DNA of 64,000 nt from Adiantum capillus-veneris (GCA_014529385.2 CM043959.1:90734529-90798528); one strand, 5' to 3'. Shown: positions 9,844 to 20,879, numbered from the stretch's first letter. Numbers and translations are program-made. Notes: generated by a model from the letters alone, not told the origin.

Positions 9844-11097
9844 ATGGCTGACAATAGTAAAGAGAGTGAAATTAATGTTGATAACTTTGATTTTGCTCAT
9901 GAGCAAGCTACTAATGATGCTTCAATGCTTGTTAACTATCTTGTTTCTAGGCTTCAACAAGCCATGGGCAATCCATCTCTCCAAAGTGAAGTGCAACGGC
10001 AGCTCCGTGCTCACGGGATTCTCCAAGCTCATCACCATGACGAGAGAACACCTAGGAAGCCTCCTTGTGAGACTACCAAAAGAGGTCTCTCTCCGATTCG
10101 GGAAGAAGAAGAGAATCCATATGAAGGGCTCAAGAATTTACTTCTTGATGATGCATCTCCTTCCCAAAGGAGAACTCAAGAGCCTCTGCCGAAGGAACGA
10201 GAAAGAAGCGAGTCTCCCGCCACCTCGGCGGAGATGGCTCCACGAAGACGGCGGGCTAAACGCTCTCCATCACCACCAAAGCGGAGAAGACCATCACACT
10301 CTTCTCCACGCCATAATTCAAAGAGGGATGATAAAAAGCAAGAGAAGAAAAAGGCGAGAAAGAGGACACCCTCTTCTCCATCTTCTTCATCCTCTTCCTC
10401 TTATGAAAACTATGGTGAAGATGACAAAGATCAAGACAAGAAAAAGGCGAGAAAGAGGTCACCCTCTTCTCCACCTTCTTCAAATTCTTCACCCTCTGAA
10501 GAAAGTGATGGTGCAACCTTTGAACCATCAAAAAGAAGAGGCCATAGGAAATCCTATGCCGCATGGAAGAGGTTGTCCAAGTTGAAGAAATTCAAAGAGG
10601 GAGGGAAGAGCATCTCTTTCCTTACCTATGATGGTACCTTTGGTTCTACGGACAAAGTCTTGGCCTTTATCCAGCAATTCGATGCGGCGTTTGGAGATGA
10701 GGGCTTCACAGAGTCCTCTAAGCTACGCGATGTAGCTATGCACTTTCAAAAGTCCGCTAGACAATGGTGGTCTAGCCTACGAGCCAATGGTGAAGCTCCA
10801 CGAACATGGAAGGCTTTAAGAGCTTCCATTATGAAGCAATTTTTGGCCACCGATGCCAAAGATAAAGTACTCACCGAATGGCGAAGCTTAAAGCTCTCTC
10901 CCAATGAATCCATCCACAAATATGTAGACAAGTTTTGGGACCTACAACTCAAAGCCACTGTCTTCAAAAGGTTGGATTTTGGAGAGCAAAAGAAACAATT
11001 TTGTGCGGGCTTAACCGAAGAAATGGCGGAGTATGTCAACTCCCAAAGACCACGTACCATATCGGCGGTAATACACCACACTATGGTCACCTCTTGA
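9844..11097 (+). pseudogene. gag: gag of element A, cut by a nonsense codon
   Basis: A 417-residue Gag portion starts at ATG 9844, the same start as copy B. Residues 1-115 are acidic and disordered. Residues 119-230 are Arg/Ser/Lys/Pro-rich with two copies of KKARKR(T/S)PSSP. Residues 255-400 form the retrotransposon Gag domain (FDAAFGDEGF, ARQWWSSLRANG, WRSLKLSPNESIHKYVDKF). The frame stops at TGA 11095, where copy B has CGA, a CpG-type C-to-T change. Downstream the same frame stays open, so the original protein was one Gag-Pro-Pol polyprotein. Confidence 0.85.
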
Positions 11098-13116
11098 ACC
11101 AATTTCCAAACGGGGGCAAAAAGAAATAATAAGCCCCCAGAAAACAAGGGTTCCAATGAGCCTAAGGGGAAGGATAATGTCCAAAAGTCTCCTAAGGGCA
11201 ACTCCAACAAAGCTAAAGAGAAGGGAGTTTACAAAGGTAAGAATAAACTCTCTCCTAAAGAGCTTGAGCGTTATCGTAAGGATAACCGGTGTTTCAAGTG
11301 CGGCGAACAAGGGCATGCGTACCGCACTTGTCCCCAAAAGAACAACCGTCAAGATCCTCCTAGAGCTTCCTTGGTTGAAATCCAAGAGGAGGAGACTCAC
11401 CAAACTCACCACAAAGGATCTCCTCTATGCCATGCTTGGGGAAAGGTAAGAGAACATGATGCTTTTATTCTCTTTGACCCTGGTTCTACTCACAATTTTA
11501 TATCTATAGAGTTGGCCACCAAGCTAGGAATACAATCCTACGAGATGGGAGATGTCCTACCCGCAGACAGTGCCTTCAAGGGGCAAGAAGCTTCAGTCAC
11601 TCCCTTAATTGGGAAATTGAGGCTTCATGTCCAAGGCTATGTGGACAAAGAGGACTTCTTTATCTCTCCTCTCAAGCATGAGGATGTAATCCTAGGGGCA
11701 CCATGGTTTGACCGCCTGGCTGCCAATGTTAAATTTCTTGAAAGGAGAATCTCCTTTAAGTTCAGGGAAAAAGACATGTATATAGATGCTAAGGAAATGG
11801 GTAACACCATCCCCATTGTACATACACCAGCTTTCAATAATTCAATAAAGAGATCTATTTCCGTGTACATGATTTTTGTTAAAGACTCTCAAAATGAACC
11901 TAATGCTTTAGCAAAAGAAAATAAAAGCAACCAAAAGGAATTAGAGTTATCCAATTTTCTCAAGGGGTTTCAAGATGTTTTTATTGACGACATCCCTTGT
12001 GAGCTACCTCCTAAACGAGGTAATGATGACCATGCAATTGAACTTCTTCCAGGAAGTTCACTGCCTAATAAACCTCCTTATAGAGTTTCTCAAGCTCAAC
12101 AAGAGGAGATTATGCGGCAAGTGCATGAGTTAGTTGAGAAGGGCATGGTTAGGCCTAGCTCATCTCCATTTTTCTCACCTATGCTATTAGTGCAAAAGAA
12201 AGACGGCACATATCGTATGTGTGTCGACTATAGAGCACTGAATAGGATCACTATCAAGAATAGGTTTCCCGTTCCACGGGTAGATGACCTATTTGATAAG
12301 CTACAAGGATCGACCTACTTCAGTAGGGTTGACCTAAAGAGTGGCTATCATCAAATAAGGATAGTTGATCAAGACATTGTAAAGACCACGTTTCGCACTA
12401 CATTTGGTCTTTACGAATACATTGTCATGCCTTTTGGATTGACCAATGCACCAGCCACATTCAACCGCTTGATGGAGAAGCTGTTCAGGCCTCATCGAAC
12501 CTTCACTGGAGTGTTCTTTGATGATATTATCATCTGCTCTAATTCATTGGAGGAACACAAGCAACGCCTCCAGGTAATATTTCAAGTTTTAAGAGAGAAT
12601 AAACTTTATGTTAATCGAAAGAAAAGTGAATTTTTCTTGCAAGAGATTCAATATTTAGGTCACATTATCTCTCAAGATGGCATCCAAATGGATCCATCCA
12701 AGTTAGAGGTAATAAAAGGATGGCCTAAACCAAGGAATCTTCATGAACTAAGAAGCTTTATAGGTATGTGCGCATACTATAGACGCTTCATAGAAAAGTT
12801 CTCACAAATTGCGGGACCATTACATGACCTAACAAAGAAAAGCGCTAGGTATACATGCTCTGCTAAGGAGAACAATGCTTTTGAAAATCTTAAAGAAAAG
12901 CTTATCTCTCAACTTGTGCTTACACTACCGTATCTCTCAAAACCATTTGAGGTCCAATGTGATGCTTGTGGTGATTGCCTTGGAGCTGTTTTTCTTCAAG
13001 AAGGGCACGCCATAGACTATGAGAGCCGAAGGCTCGACCCTGTTGAGCAAGCTCTAGGAATATACGAAAAAGAACTCCTTGCATCCATGGGAATACGGGA
13101 ATATGGACGAAGGTAG
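11098..13116 (+). pseudogene. pol: nucleocapsid-protease-RT-RNase H part of element A
   Basis: This continues the gag frame. In order it has a CCHC knuckle CFKCGEQGHAYRTCP (about 11290), an aspartic protease with FDPGSTHNF (about 11475), and a full reverse transcriptase with VDLKSGYHQ (Asp codon 12331) and FFDDII (12520). The RNase H start QCDACGDCLGAV follows (about 12956). The frame ends at 13116 because a deletion joins codons for KELLA to sequence from the integrase core. RT itself looks intact, but the enzyme lacks the rest of RNase H. Confidence 0.85.
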
Positions 13117-13118
13117 AC

Positions 13119-14129
13119 ATGTTCAATAAACAAGATCATTTTATACCTGTCAAAAAGACTATCAAAGCCCATCAAATGGCAACCCTCTTCATTTCACAAA
13201 TTTTCAAATACCATGGCTTTCCAATGTCCATAGTGTCGGATAGAGATCCTAGAATGACCAGTAATTTCTGGAAGGGTCTCTTTGAGAATTTAGGGACAAG
13301 GCTAAATTTCTCTTCGGCCTATCATCCACAAATGGATGGCCAAAGTGAAATAGCTAACCTAACAATTCTCGATCTACTAAAAGCCTATGTAACGGAAGTA
13401 GATCAAAGATCCCAATGGGAGAAGTACTTACCCTTAGTGGAGTATGCTTACAATAACACTGTACATACTTCCACAGGAAAAGCACCTTTCGAGGTAATTG
13501 AGGGAAGATCAAAAAGTCCCTTGCTACTTAAGGTACATGGGAAGATCTTCGCTGCAGATGAGTATAGCCGAGACCTACAAGAATCTTTCCAAAAGATTAA
13601 GGATGCTATCTCTATCTCACAGCAAAGGCAAAAGGCTGCTGCTGACAAGCACAAAAGAGCCCAAGCCTTTAAAGAAAATGATTGGGTCTTGTTAAAGTTT
13701 CCCAAGGCTCGATTAAGGCACACAACGGGCAAGAATCCTACGGGTCACCAAAAGTACTATGCTAAACTAGCAAAAAGGTACTATGGTCCCTTTCAGATTC
13801 TTAGGCCAATCAATGAGATGGCCTATCAACTCAAGTTGCCCAATCATTGGCTCATACACAATGCTTTTCATGTGAGCCTATTAAAGCCTTACAAAGGAGA
13901 GCCACCTCAAGAACCAACTATTGAAGACCCACCGGAGATCGAGGACCAAGAAGACGTGCTGCAGCCCGAGTCCATTCTCCGACATGAAGCCAAGGTACTA
14001 AGAGGAGGTAAGACTATCCGACGATATCTTATTAAGTTTAAGAATTATCCTCTTGAAGATGCTAGATGGATGCAAGGCATACAATTAAAGGATAACCTAA
14101 ACCTTGTCAATGCTTACAATGCTTCCTAA
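13119..14129 (+). pseudogene. pol: integrase core and chromodomain of element A (5' truncated)
   Basis: This is the C-terminal part of integrase. The second catalytic Asp (SDRDPR) and the Glu (GQSEIAN) are present, but the HHCC zinc motif and first Asp (SMDF in copy B) are deleted. The middle is basic and the end carries a chromodomain-like segment with YLIKFKNYPLEDARW. Chromodomains direct integration toward particular chromatin. The frame differs from the upstream pol frame because the deletion is not a multiple of three. The apparent ATG at 13119 is only an internal Met. Confidence 0.85.
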
Positions 14130-14491
14130 GAGTAAGCAAATGTACAAAATGTTAAAAATGAACAAAATTTTTGTCTTATAAGACTCTCTTTTTCTTTATT
14201 TGTGCACAAAAATGAAGTAGTATGCATGCTTAGATCAAGTTTGCGGAGACGACGTCTCCCAAACACCAAGTAGAGCTTGTCACTCTACTATGGAAGATTG
14301 ATAGGACTAATGTGCAGACATGCTTGCGGCAGCCTCAGGCTCTCAAGCGCCAAATGGACTAGTCATCCATTGTGGAATGATGTCGTAGGGTAACATAGGG
14401 ATCCTCTACCCGCTAAGAAAAGGACTCATGAACATGCTTTATCTTCTCTACACCATAGTCGAGGACGACTATGATTTCAAGAGAGAGGTAA
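14130..14491 (+). other. 3' untranslated region and polypurine tract of element A
   Basis: Noncoding sequence follows the pol stop and ends in the purine run AAGAGAGAGGTAA (14479-14491) next to the 3' LTR. The same segment is at 51461-51816 (minus) in copy B. Nothing else was seen. Confidence 0.7.
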
Positions 14492-16084
14492 TGTCATAAT
14501 AATCAATATCTAATTCTCCTAAATGATTTTCTCATATTAAACTGATCATTTAATGTGGGGAAGGCCAGGGGAGAAAAAGCTAGAATATTGGTTAAGCTAG
14601 CAAACCGGCCACAATAGGGATCCAAAGGAGGAAAAATTGGGATCCAAAGGGGGGGCCATCTGCAAAAGAGCCATGTGCAACAATGGGCTAAAAAGACCCT
14701 AAGGTTCAGCCCATTAAGACTTCCAAAATGCTAAGGTTCCAAAATTCAAAGGTTGTGTCCAAAGGTCAACCCTAGGGAAAATTGGATGCTTTGTGTGTGC
14801 TCTAAAAGTCTTTGCACATCCCTACATGGGAGGGGGCGAGCCCTAAAGGTAGGGGATGAGAGAGAAAGCCACACACACACACACAGGCTTCCTTTACACA
14901 AAGGGAATGAGGGACACATGTCAGCTCCCTAGGCCAAATGCCCACAAGGTGTGCCCAATTTCTATTGGATGACCCTTGAAGTGGACCAATGAAAATTAAG
15001 CTAGAGAAAATCTAGTTTAATTAATTTAAAAACATTTAATAAAAGAAACCAATGAGAATTAAGTCTCCTAGAAGACTATTGGGCAGTCTCCCAAGGGGTC
15101 CAATGAGCATTCAAGAGCCCCATGGCTTGCCTGATTCCTATTGGCCAGGAGGCAAAGGGGTCCAATGAGAGTTTAGTTTAATTATTTTATTACCTAAAGC
15201 TCTCACAAAAGGGGAAAGGGGGACACATGTTAGAAGGCTATCACTTATGCTGCTTAATTGTAATTGGCTTGACTTGGGGAGGGCCAATGAGGCTTCTGGA
15301 AGAGCATTTAGCAAGAGGGCTCGCCCAAGAGAGAGACGGGGCTGATTTTTCCAAGGCATTATCACACACACACACACACTCACACAAGCTCATGAGTGAA
15401 GAAAGATAAGACTATCTCTTCCCAAGATTTAATGGAGAACTCATCACCTACTCCAAGCTTGTGAGATAGAAGCCTACATCAACACTCTCTTGGCATGTGG
15501 ATGCAAATCCAACCAAGAGCCAAGCTTCAATGCATGCTCATCTCCTCTACCAAGCTAATTACTAAGCTAAGCTATGCTACATATGAGTGATTATGTGAGG
15601 AGATGTACATCTTTCTCGTAAGATACTCCTTCTTCCTCTCAATCTACTCTCATACCCTGCTAGCTCTCACCATCTTCGAAGGTGTGTGAGGTCTTGGGTC
15701 TGAGAAAGGGGATAATTCAAGTTGTGTTTGTTAAGTGTTTTGCTTAGTGCATGAAGCTTCCATCTTCATTGCACTAGCTAGTCTTGAAGGAACACAAAGA
15801 ATTGTATTGTACAATGTCTCTCTTGATGGAAAAAACCATAATACAAAGCCTTTTGGAGGGGGGACCGGCTCCATGAAAATCCGGTCCTCAACTGTTGTCA
15901 ATAGCTTAATTGCTCTCTCTTTTGAAAGTATTGTCGATGCTATCTAACTAGGTGTTATGCTTTTTGTTGCTCTCTCCACCCAAGCACTCTTGTAATTCTC
16001 ATTAGGAATCTACTCTAATGAAATTCCCACTATGTTCATGCTAATTTCCGCTACACATAAGTTATTAGGCCATTAAATGTTACA
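14492..16084 (+). repeat. 3' LTR of element A (1593 bp)
   Basis: It begins TGTCATAATAATC and ends AATGTTACA, followed by the target duplication CTTAT (16085-16089). Differences from the 5' LTR include a longer CA run (about 14871) and scattered substitutions. Confidence 0.9.
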
Positions 16085-16089
16085 CTTAT

Positions 16090-16240
16090 ACCCAGGAACA
16101 TGATGAATAGAGGACTTCCTCTCTTCTGTTGCTCGTATCTCTTCTTTGTAGAAACAGAGTAGGGTGTCGTCAACGGAGAAGGAAAATAAAGGAAGGCCAT
16201 CTATCAAGTCATCCCAATCTTATCGGGGTTGGGGGCCTCA
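16090..16240 (+). mobile_element. R-family LTR, copy 2, right part
   Basis: This resumes LTR2 directly after the second CTTAT. ACCCAGGAACATGATGAATA aligns with ACCAAAACATGATGGATA in LTR1 (about 4588), and it runs to CCTCA at 16240. A primer-binding site follows at 16245. Confidence 0.85.
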
Positions 16241-17673
16241 TAATTGGTATCAAAGCCTAGGCTAAAAAGATTAAATTGGTTACTAGCTTTCTCGTGTGTA
16301 TGGTTTTCTATACCCATTACTGACTCGTAGAGATATTACATTATGTCGATTGATGTGTACCATACTTATAGTTGAAACCTCTATTATGTTTTCTCATGGA
16401 GAGATCTTTTATAGACCCCTATATGACATTTTTATGACTATATGAATAGAAGATTGAGTTGTTTTTCTACAAAGAAATTGTTTGACTGGTTAAGTTATGA
16501 AAGTGAGTTTTTTTGGTGGATTGAATGATCCATGACTGGTTAAGTCATGTGATTGGATAACCCATGATTGGTTAATTCATGTGATTGAGATAATCATGAC
16601 TAGCTAAGTCATATGATTGAGTTTTGATGGACTAGATAAGTCATGACTGGTTAAGTCATTTGACTCAGTTTTGATGAACTGGTTAAGTCAAGATTGGCTA
16701 AGTCATGTGATTGAGTTTTAATGCATCGGATAACTAATGATTGGTTAATTCATAAAATTGAGTTGTTAGTGGACTGGATAAGTCCAAGTTTGAAAAATAC
16801 CCTATTGATTTGAGGTATTATAAACATTGATGTACACTCAAGATAATCCTCGTTTTACTTCTACGTTGGAAACCTTGAAATGATGCTATTTATACGGAGA
16901 TTCAGGAGAAGAAGTTTTTGCTCAAACAAATGCAACCACCTTATTTTAAAGGAGAGGTGATGATATTGAGAAAGATGCAAAAGTATGGACTGAAGCTATG
17001 GATGATTATTTCTTTGTTGCAAGGACCACACTTGTAAATCAAGTGATGTTAGGGATGTTTCGTCTCTTAGGAGAAGCGAAATTATGGTGGAAACAACATT
17101 GTCATGACATGGGAGTAATAGAGAACTCTCAGAGTTGGTGGGAAGTCAAACAAGCACTAAAGGAAATATATTTACCCCCTGCCCATGAAGTGATAAAGAT
17201 GAATGAGTTCTTTAGCTTGAAACAATACAGTTTATCATTGGAAGAGTACTACTCAAAATTTGTAAAGCTTAGACATTACGCACCATCAATGACCATAGAG
17301 CAGCACGTAGCTCGCAATTGGAAGCCCTGGAACCTACTACTGTACAAGATTCTTTACTACGATCCAAACCTTTGATGAAGGAACAAGGAATTATTAGGAG
17401 AATTGAACTCAATCAAAGCTTTAGCAATAGACAACCACAAAGAGCTTATGCCGCTAATGCGCAAGATTCTCGACACTTGAATGTTCGATGCTTTGAATGT
17501 GGAGGGTTGGGACATTATCAAAACACTTGTCCACGACTGACTAATGGAGAAACAATAGCAAGTGAAGCAAATTAAGGACCCACCCTTTTGGATATAAGAG
17601 CTAGTGATAAGAGTAGGAGTACTCTCACTTTTTCTTGAGATGAGGACATATCAAATCCCTAATTTGGGGAGAT
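16241..17673 (+). mobile_element. Internal region of R-family unit 2
   Basis: It holds a primer site TGGTATCAAAGCC (16245-16257), a leader with the tandem array of AAGTCATG(A/T)TTGG-type units (about 16470-16790), a gag relic (about 16910-17572) and a polypurine tract before LTR3. Layout and length (about 1.43 kb) match unit 1 (4737-6136). No pol sequence is present. Confidence 0.75.
16910..17572 (+). pseudogene. gag: gag of R-family unit 2 (broken)
   Basis: This is homologous to the gag of unit 1. A one-base loss near 16955 shifts the start. The reading from MDDYFFVARTTLVNQVML (16998) is open through KLWWKQHC, SWWEVKQALKEIYLPP and YSLSLEEYYSKFVKLRHY, then shifts near 17330. It resumes from about 17375 to end in CFECGGLGHYQNTCP, a CCHC knuckle. 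The middle part is better preserved than in unit 1. Confidence 0.72.
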
Positions 17674-18384
17674 TGTAATGTACCCAAAATTTTTCAATAA
17701 AAGTATTTCATTTACTTTGTAAATATTTAACTTTTTCTTTTTATTAAGCCAAAGTGCATTTTAATGGAACGGTCGGATTGAAAATCGGACTCTAGAACTA
17801 CTAATTATGACCCTTATTCACTTGAAAACAATAGGTTGATGGGAAACTTAAGCCTCAAGACTATATCTAAAGATAAGAGTTGATCTTTTAGAAAAGCTAG
17901 AGAAATTTTAGGAAAGGAGGAGTAATTCTAGAAGAGAAAGAGTAGAAGCAGTACTTTTAGGAAAGAAAGAGTTTTTTTAGAAAAGAGAGAGGAGCAGTTT
18001 AATTTAGAGCTCTTTTCTTGGAAGCCAAGCTTCTTCTTAGAGACCCGAAATCATGCATCGGAATCGTGTCTGCAAAAAAATATAAAATTAATAATAATAA
18101 AACCAGTCACGAACGTGTGCAAACTTATCTCTCTTTGCTTCCCTCTATTCCTAGCTTGTGATTTTGGCCTTGAGAGCCTACGTAAAGACCCCTCTCCCTT
18201 CACTTTGAAGACACACACTCTCAAAAGCGGAAGCTGTGTTGGCTTGACATTGGAGTTACCTTCTCTCCCTCAACCTGTTACCTTTAAGCCTTCTCCAGCT
18301 CCAAGTCTTTCTCTACCATCGTTGTGTTGCCCTTCCAATTCTTGAGTTCTCTTTCTCTCTTTCCCTTTTCTCTACCTCGTTACG

Positions 18385-18693
18385 ATGGCCCCGAAGTGAG
18401 TGACCCAAATCTTGAAGGATGCTCAAGTCGTTCCATATTTAGGGAAAGTGCAAAAGAAGATATCATCTACTCCAGTGATAACTCAAGTGGAGGTATCGAG
18501 TCCGAAAGAAGGCAAAATTGTCCAACCTCAAATACGGGAGGTAATTGAACATGTCGCTAATCCTATAAGACAAATTTATAATTCTACATTGCTATTCATG
18601 TTCACTCGAGAAGCTAAGCATAGGGATTCCCTTAAACCATTCAAAAAATGTGATTCTATCACAAGAAACAAATATGTTTTCATAGATTACTAA
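18385..18693 (+). pseudogene. LTR-internal open frame, copy 3 (longest)
   Basis: The frame begins MAPK and then has TGA at 18397 where copies 1 and 2 have CGA or CGC. It is otherwise open for about 98 codons: VTQILKDAQVVPYLGK, ISSTPVITQVEVSSPKEG, then REVIEHVANPIRQIYNS and AKHRDSLKPFKKCDSITR, with a stop at 18691. The C-terminal half still aligns as DNA in copies 1 and 2, but out of frame there. The product is basic and of unknown function. Confidence 0.45.
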
Positions 18694-18924
18694 AAGAACT
18701 ATTTGAAAAATTGTCACTATTTGCTAAATTGTTATTGCTTGATAAATTGTTATTGTTTGATAAGTTGATGCTGGTTGATATGAAGGTTTGGTTGATCATG
18801 TTGAAGAATCAAATAAAGAGAAGAATTCTTGGAAGAATATCTTTTGTGCCTCGCGGGTGGTTAGCGAGATGATTCCATGGTTAGCGAAGACTAAGCTGAG
18901 GTTATCGGCTCTCTTTTGTTCCTC

Positions 18925-19075
18925 GTGCTTAGCGGGATGCCTCGCGGGTAGCGAGATGTCTGGCGGATACCAAGATGCCTCGTGGGGTTAGCGGGATGCC
19001 TCGCGGGTAGTGGGACGCCTCGTGGTTAGTGGGATGCCTGGTTGTTAGCAAGATGCCTTGCGGTTAGCGGGATGG
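18925..19075 (+). repeat. GC-rich minisatellite inside R LTR3
   Basis: About seven units follow the pattern TAGCGGGATGCCTCGCGG, at the same LTR position as in copies 1 and 2. Confidence 0.7.
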
Positions 19076-19722
19076 GGAGGTTGTACAATTCGCAGGTAGT
19101 GAATAAATCCTTTGCAAGGGCTCTGTTAGTTAGACAGAGAAAGTCCGCGGGTAGCGATGAATTCATGAAAATTTTAAAAAGTTAATTAAATAGAGGATTG
19201 TTTTCATTAGGCCTTGTTTGAATTGATTTGGTATTGTTTGAAGAGCTGTATAAAGGAACCTGTACTTGGAATTAATTAAGGAGCACTATTATTATATGTA
19301 AAATAGTGTGGTAGTAATTAGAAAACAAGCTAAAAAATGTGAGTGTGGGATGGAAAGTGGGGGCTATCTCAGGTTGCCAGTCAAGGATGGGTGATCTCGA
19401 TTAGTCGAGAAACTCTCAACTTCCTCTTATTAACAAAAGTGAAATTAGATATTCATTGTGCCAAGAGTCAAGATGTCCAAATATGCGTGTCCTTGAAAGC
19501 TATGGACGGAATTAGTCAGGTACCTTTCACAAGATTACTAGTTAATTTAGACTTAGTCTCATGTCATATTTATGGTTTATGGATAGCGGCCATGCCTCTT
19601 AAATGTGGGGAAAAAGGAATTGTTTATGGATTCTAAATATGTCAATGGGTTTCCATCTTTACGATAGGAAGTAGATTATTAGAATCTTTGATTGATCGAC
19701 ATAGCTTGTGGTGTATGACCCT

Positions 19723-20434
19723 CACACACTCACACAATCTCATGTGTGAAGAAAGAGAAGACTATCTCTTCCCAAGATTTAATGGAGAGCTCATCACCTA
19801 CTCCAAGCTTGTGAGATAGAAGCCTACATCAACACACTCTTGGCATGTGGATGCAAATCCAACCAAGAGCCAAGCTTCAATGTATGCTCATCTCCTCTAC
19901 CAAGCTAATTACTAAGCTAAAGCTATGCTAATATGAGTGATTATGTGAGGAGATGTACATCTTTCTCGTAAGATACTCCTTCTTCCTCTCAATCTACTCT
20001 CATACCCTGCTAGCTCTCACCATCTTCAAAGGTGTGTGAGGTCTTGGGTCTGAGAACGGGGATAATTAAAGTTGTGTTTGCTAAGTGTTTTGATTAGTGC
20101 ATGAAGCTTTCATCTTCATTGCACTAGCTAGTCTTGAAGGAACACAAAGAATTGTATTGTACAATGTCTCTCTTGATGGGAGAAACCATAATACAAAGCC
20201 TTTTGGAGGAGGGACCGGCTCCATGAAAATCCGGTCCTCAACTGTTGTCAATAGCTTTATTTCTCTCTCGTTTGAAAGTATTGTTGATGCTATCTAACTA
20301 GGTGTTATGCTTTTTGTTGCTCTCTCCACCCAAGCACTCTTGTAATTCTCATTAGGAATCTATTCTAATGAAATGCCCACTATGTTCATGCTAATTTCCG
20401 CTACACACAAGTTATTAGGCCATTAAATGTTACA
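19723..20434 (+). repeat. Partial A-family LTR (3' portion)
   Basis: It runs from CACACACTCACACAATC to AATGTTACA and matches roughly the last 710 bp of the A LTR. The words CAATCTCATGTGTGAAG are closer to copy C (about 46620) than to element A, so it is an independent family member. The sequence after 20434 is not R LTR, so this is not simply a remnant of an A insertion in LTR3. Confidence 0.8.
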
Positions 20435-20879
20435 GCTTTTAATCGTCAGTTTGGTGTGCCAGTTTTAAAGTTCTGTACATATGCTTTTAGCCGAACGTAA
20501 ATGTTTGACAAGGGGGCTGGGCAATGATGCTGCAGCTAATGTTGGTCTAAGCTAGGGAATGGTCTATGCTAGGTAGAGACAGCAGGAAAGTGCAGTGCAA
20601 AAGGCTAGGGAAAGTGCCAAGATCCTGGGCAGCCAAAGGATAGAGGAAGTCTATGCACCATGTGTTTTTTTAGGCCAAAAGAGCTTCTGTATGGTCCAGA
20701 TGGGATAGCAGATGAAGGTGCCAAAATGCCAAGTCAGTGTTGTAGAATGTAGTGTTCAGTGTGCTCTAGAAGCCAATCCAGACAGCTCACCAAACAGAGC
20801 CCTGGTGATGAAGATATTGCAGTTTAAAGGTAGAGTGTGTAGCAAATCCCCAACGGGTAGGGAAGCTAGGGACTGGTGG
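20435..20879. other. Noncoding flank, nothing recognised
   Basis: No LTR match or domain was seen. The phrase TAGCCGAACGT (near 20489) recurs at about 58381 beside another copy of the dispersed repeat described at 20880, so this stretch may be the outer part of that repeat. Confidence 0.35.

Larger units (their letters stand above)
7845..16084 (+). mobile_element. Element A: Ty3/gypsy chromovirus nested in R LTR2
   Basis: An 8240-bp LTR retrotransposon with 5' LTR 7845-9427 and 3' LTR 14492-16084. It has an initiator-Met primer site (9429), gag-pro-pol in one frame, a chromodomain at the C-terminus and a polypurine tract. It is defective. It has a nonsense codon after gag at 11095 and a 658-bp deletion (relative to copy B) at about 13083, which removes most of RNase H and the N-terminal half of integrase and shifts the frame. 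The LTRs differ at scattered positions, so the insertion is not very recent. Confidence 0.92.
17674..19722 (+). mobile_element. R-family LTR, copy 3 (3' truncated)
   Basis: It starts TGTAATGTACCC after the purine tract and aligns with LTR1 up to GTATGACCCT at 19722. There it breaks into an A-family LTR fragment. The lost tail is about 160 bp. The break lies within 2 bp of the site where element A inserted in LTR2. Confidence 0.78.

Noticed and set aside
9836-10585. A 249-codon frame overlapping gag of element A (and its twin in B at 55229-55978)
   Set aside because: It overlaps the real gag in another frame, is Leu/His/Arg-rich from the low-complexity RS coding sequence, and has no domain.
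10746-11412. Antisense frames of 133-154 codons opposite gag (also 54402-55068)
   Set aside because: Shadow frames of the conserved gag sequence; present in both copies only because the sense strand is conserved.
19723-20434. Reading this piece as the remains of a second insertion of element A in LTR3
   Set aside because: Its sequence is closer to copy C, and no R LTR sequence follows it, so simple insertion and solo-LTR formation does not fit.
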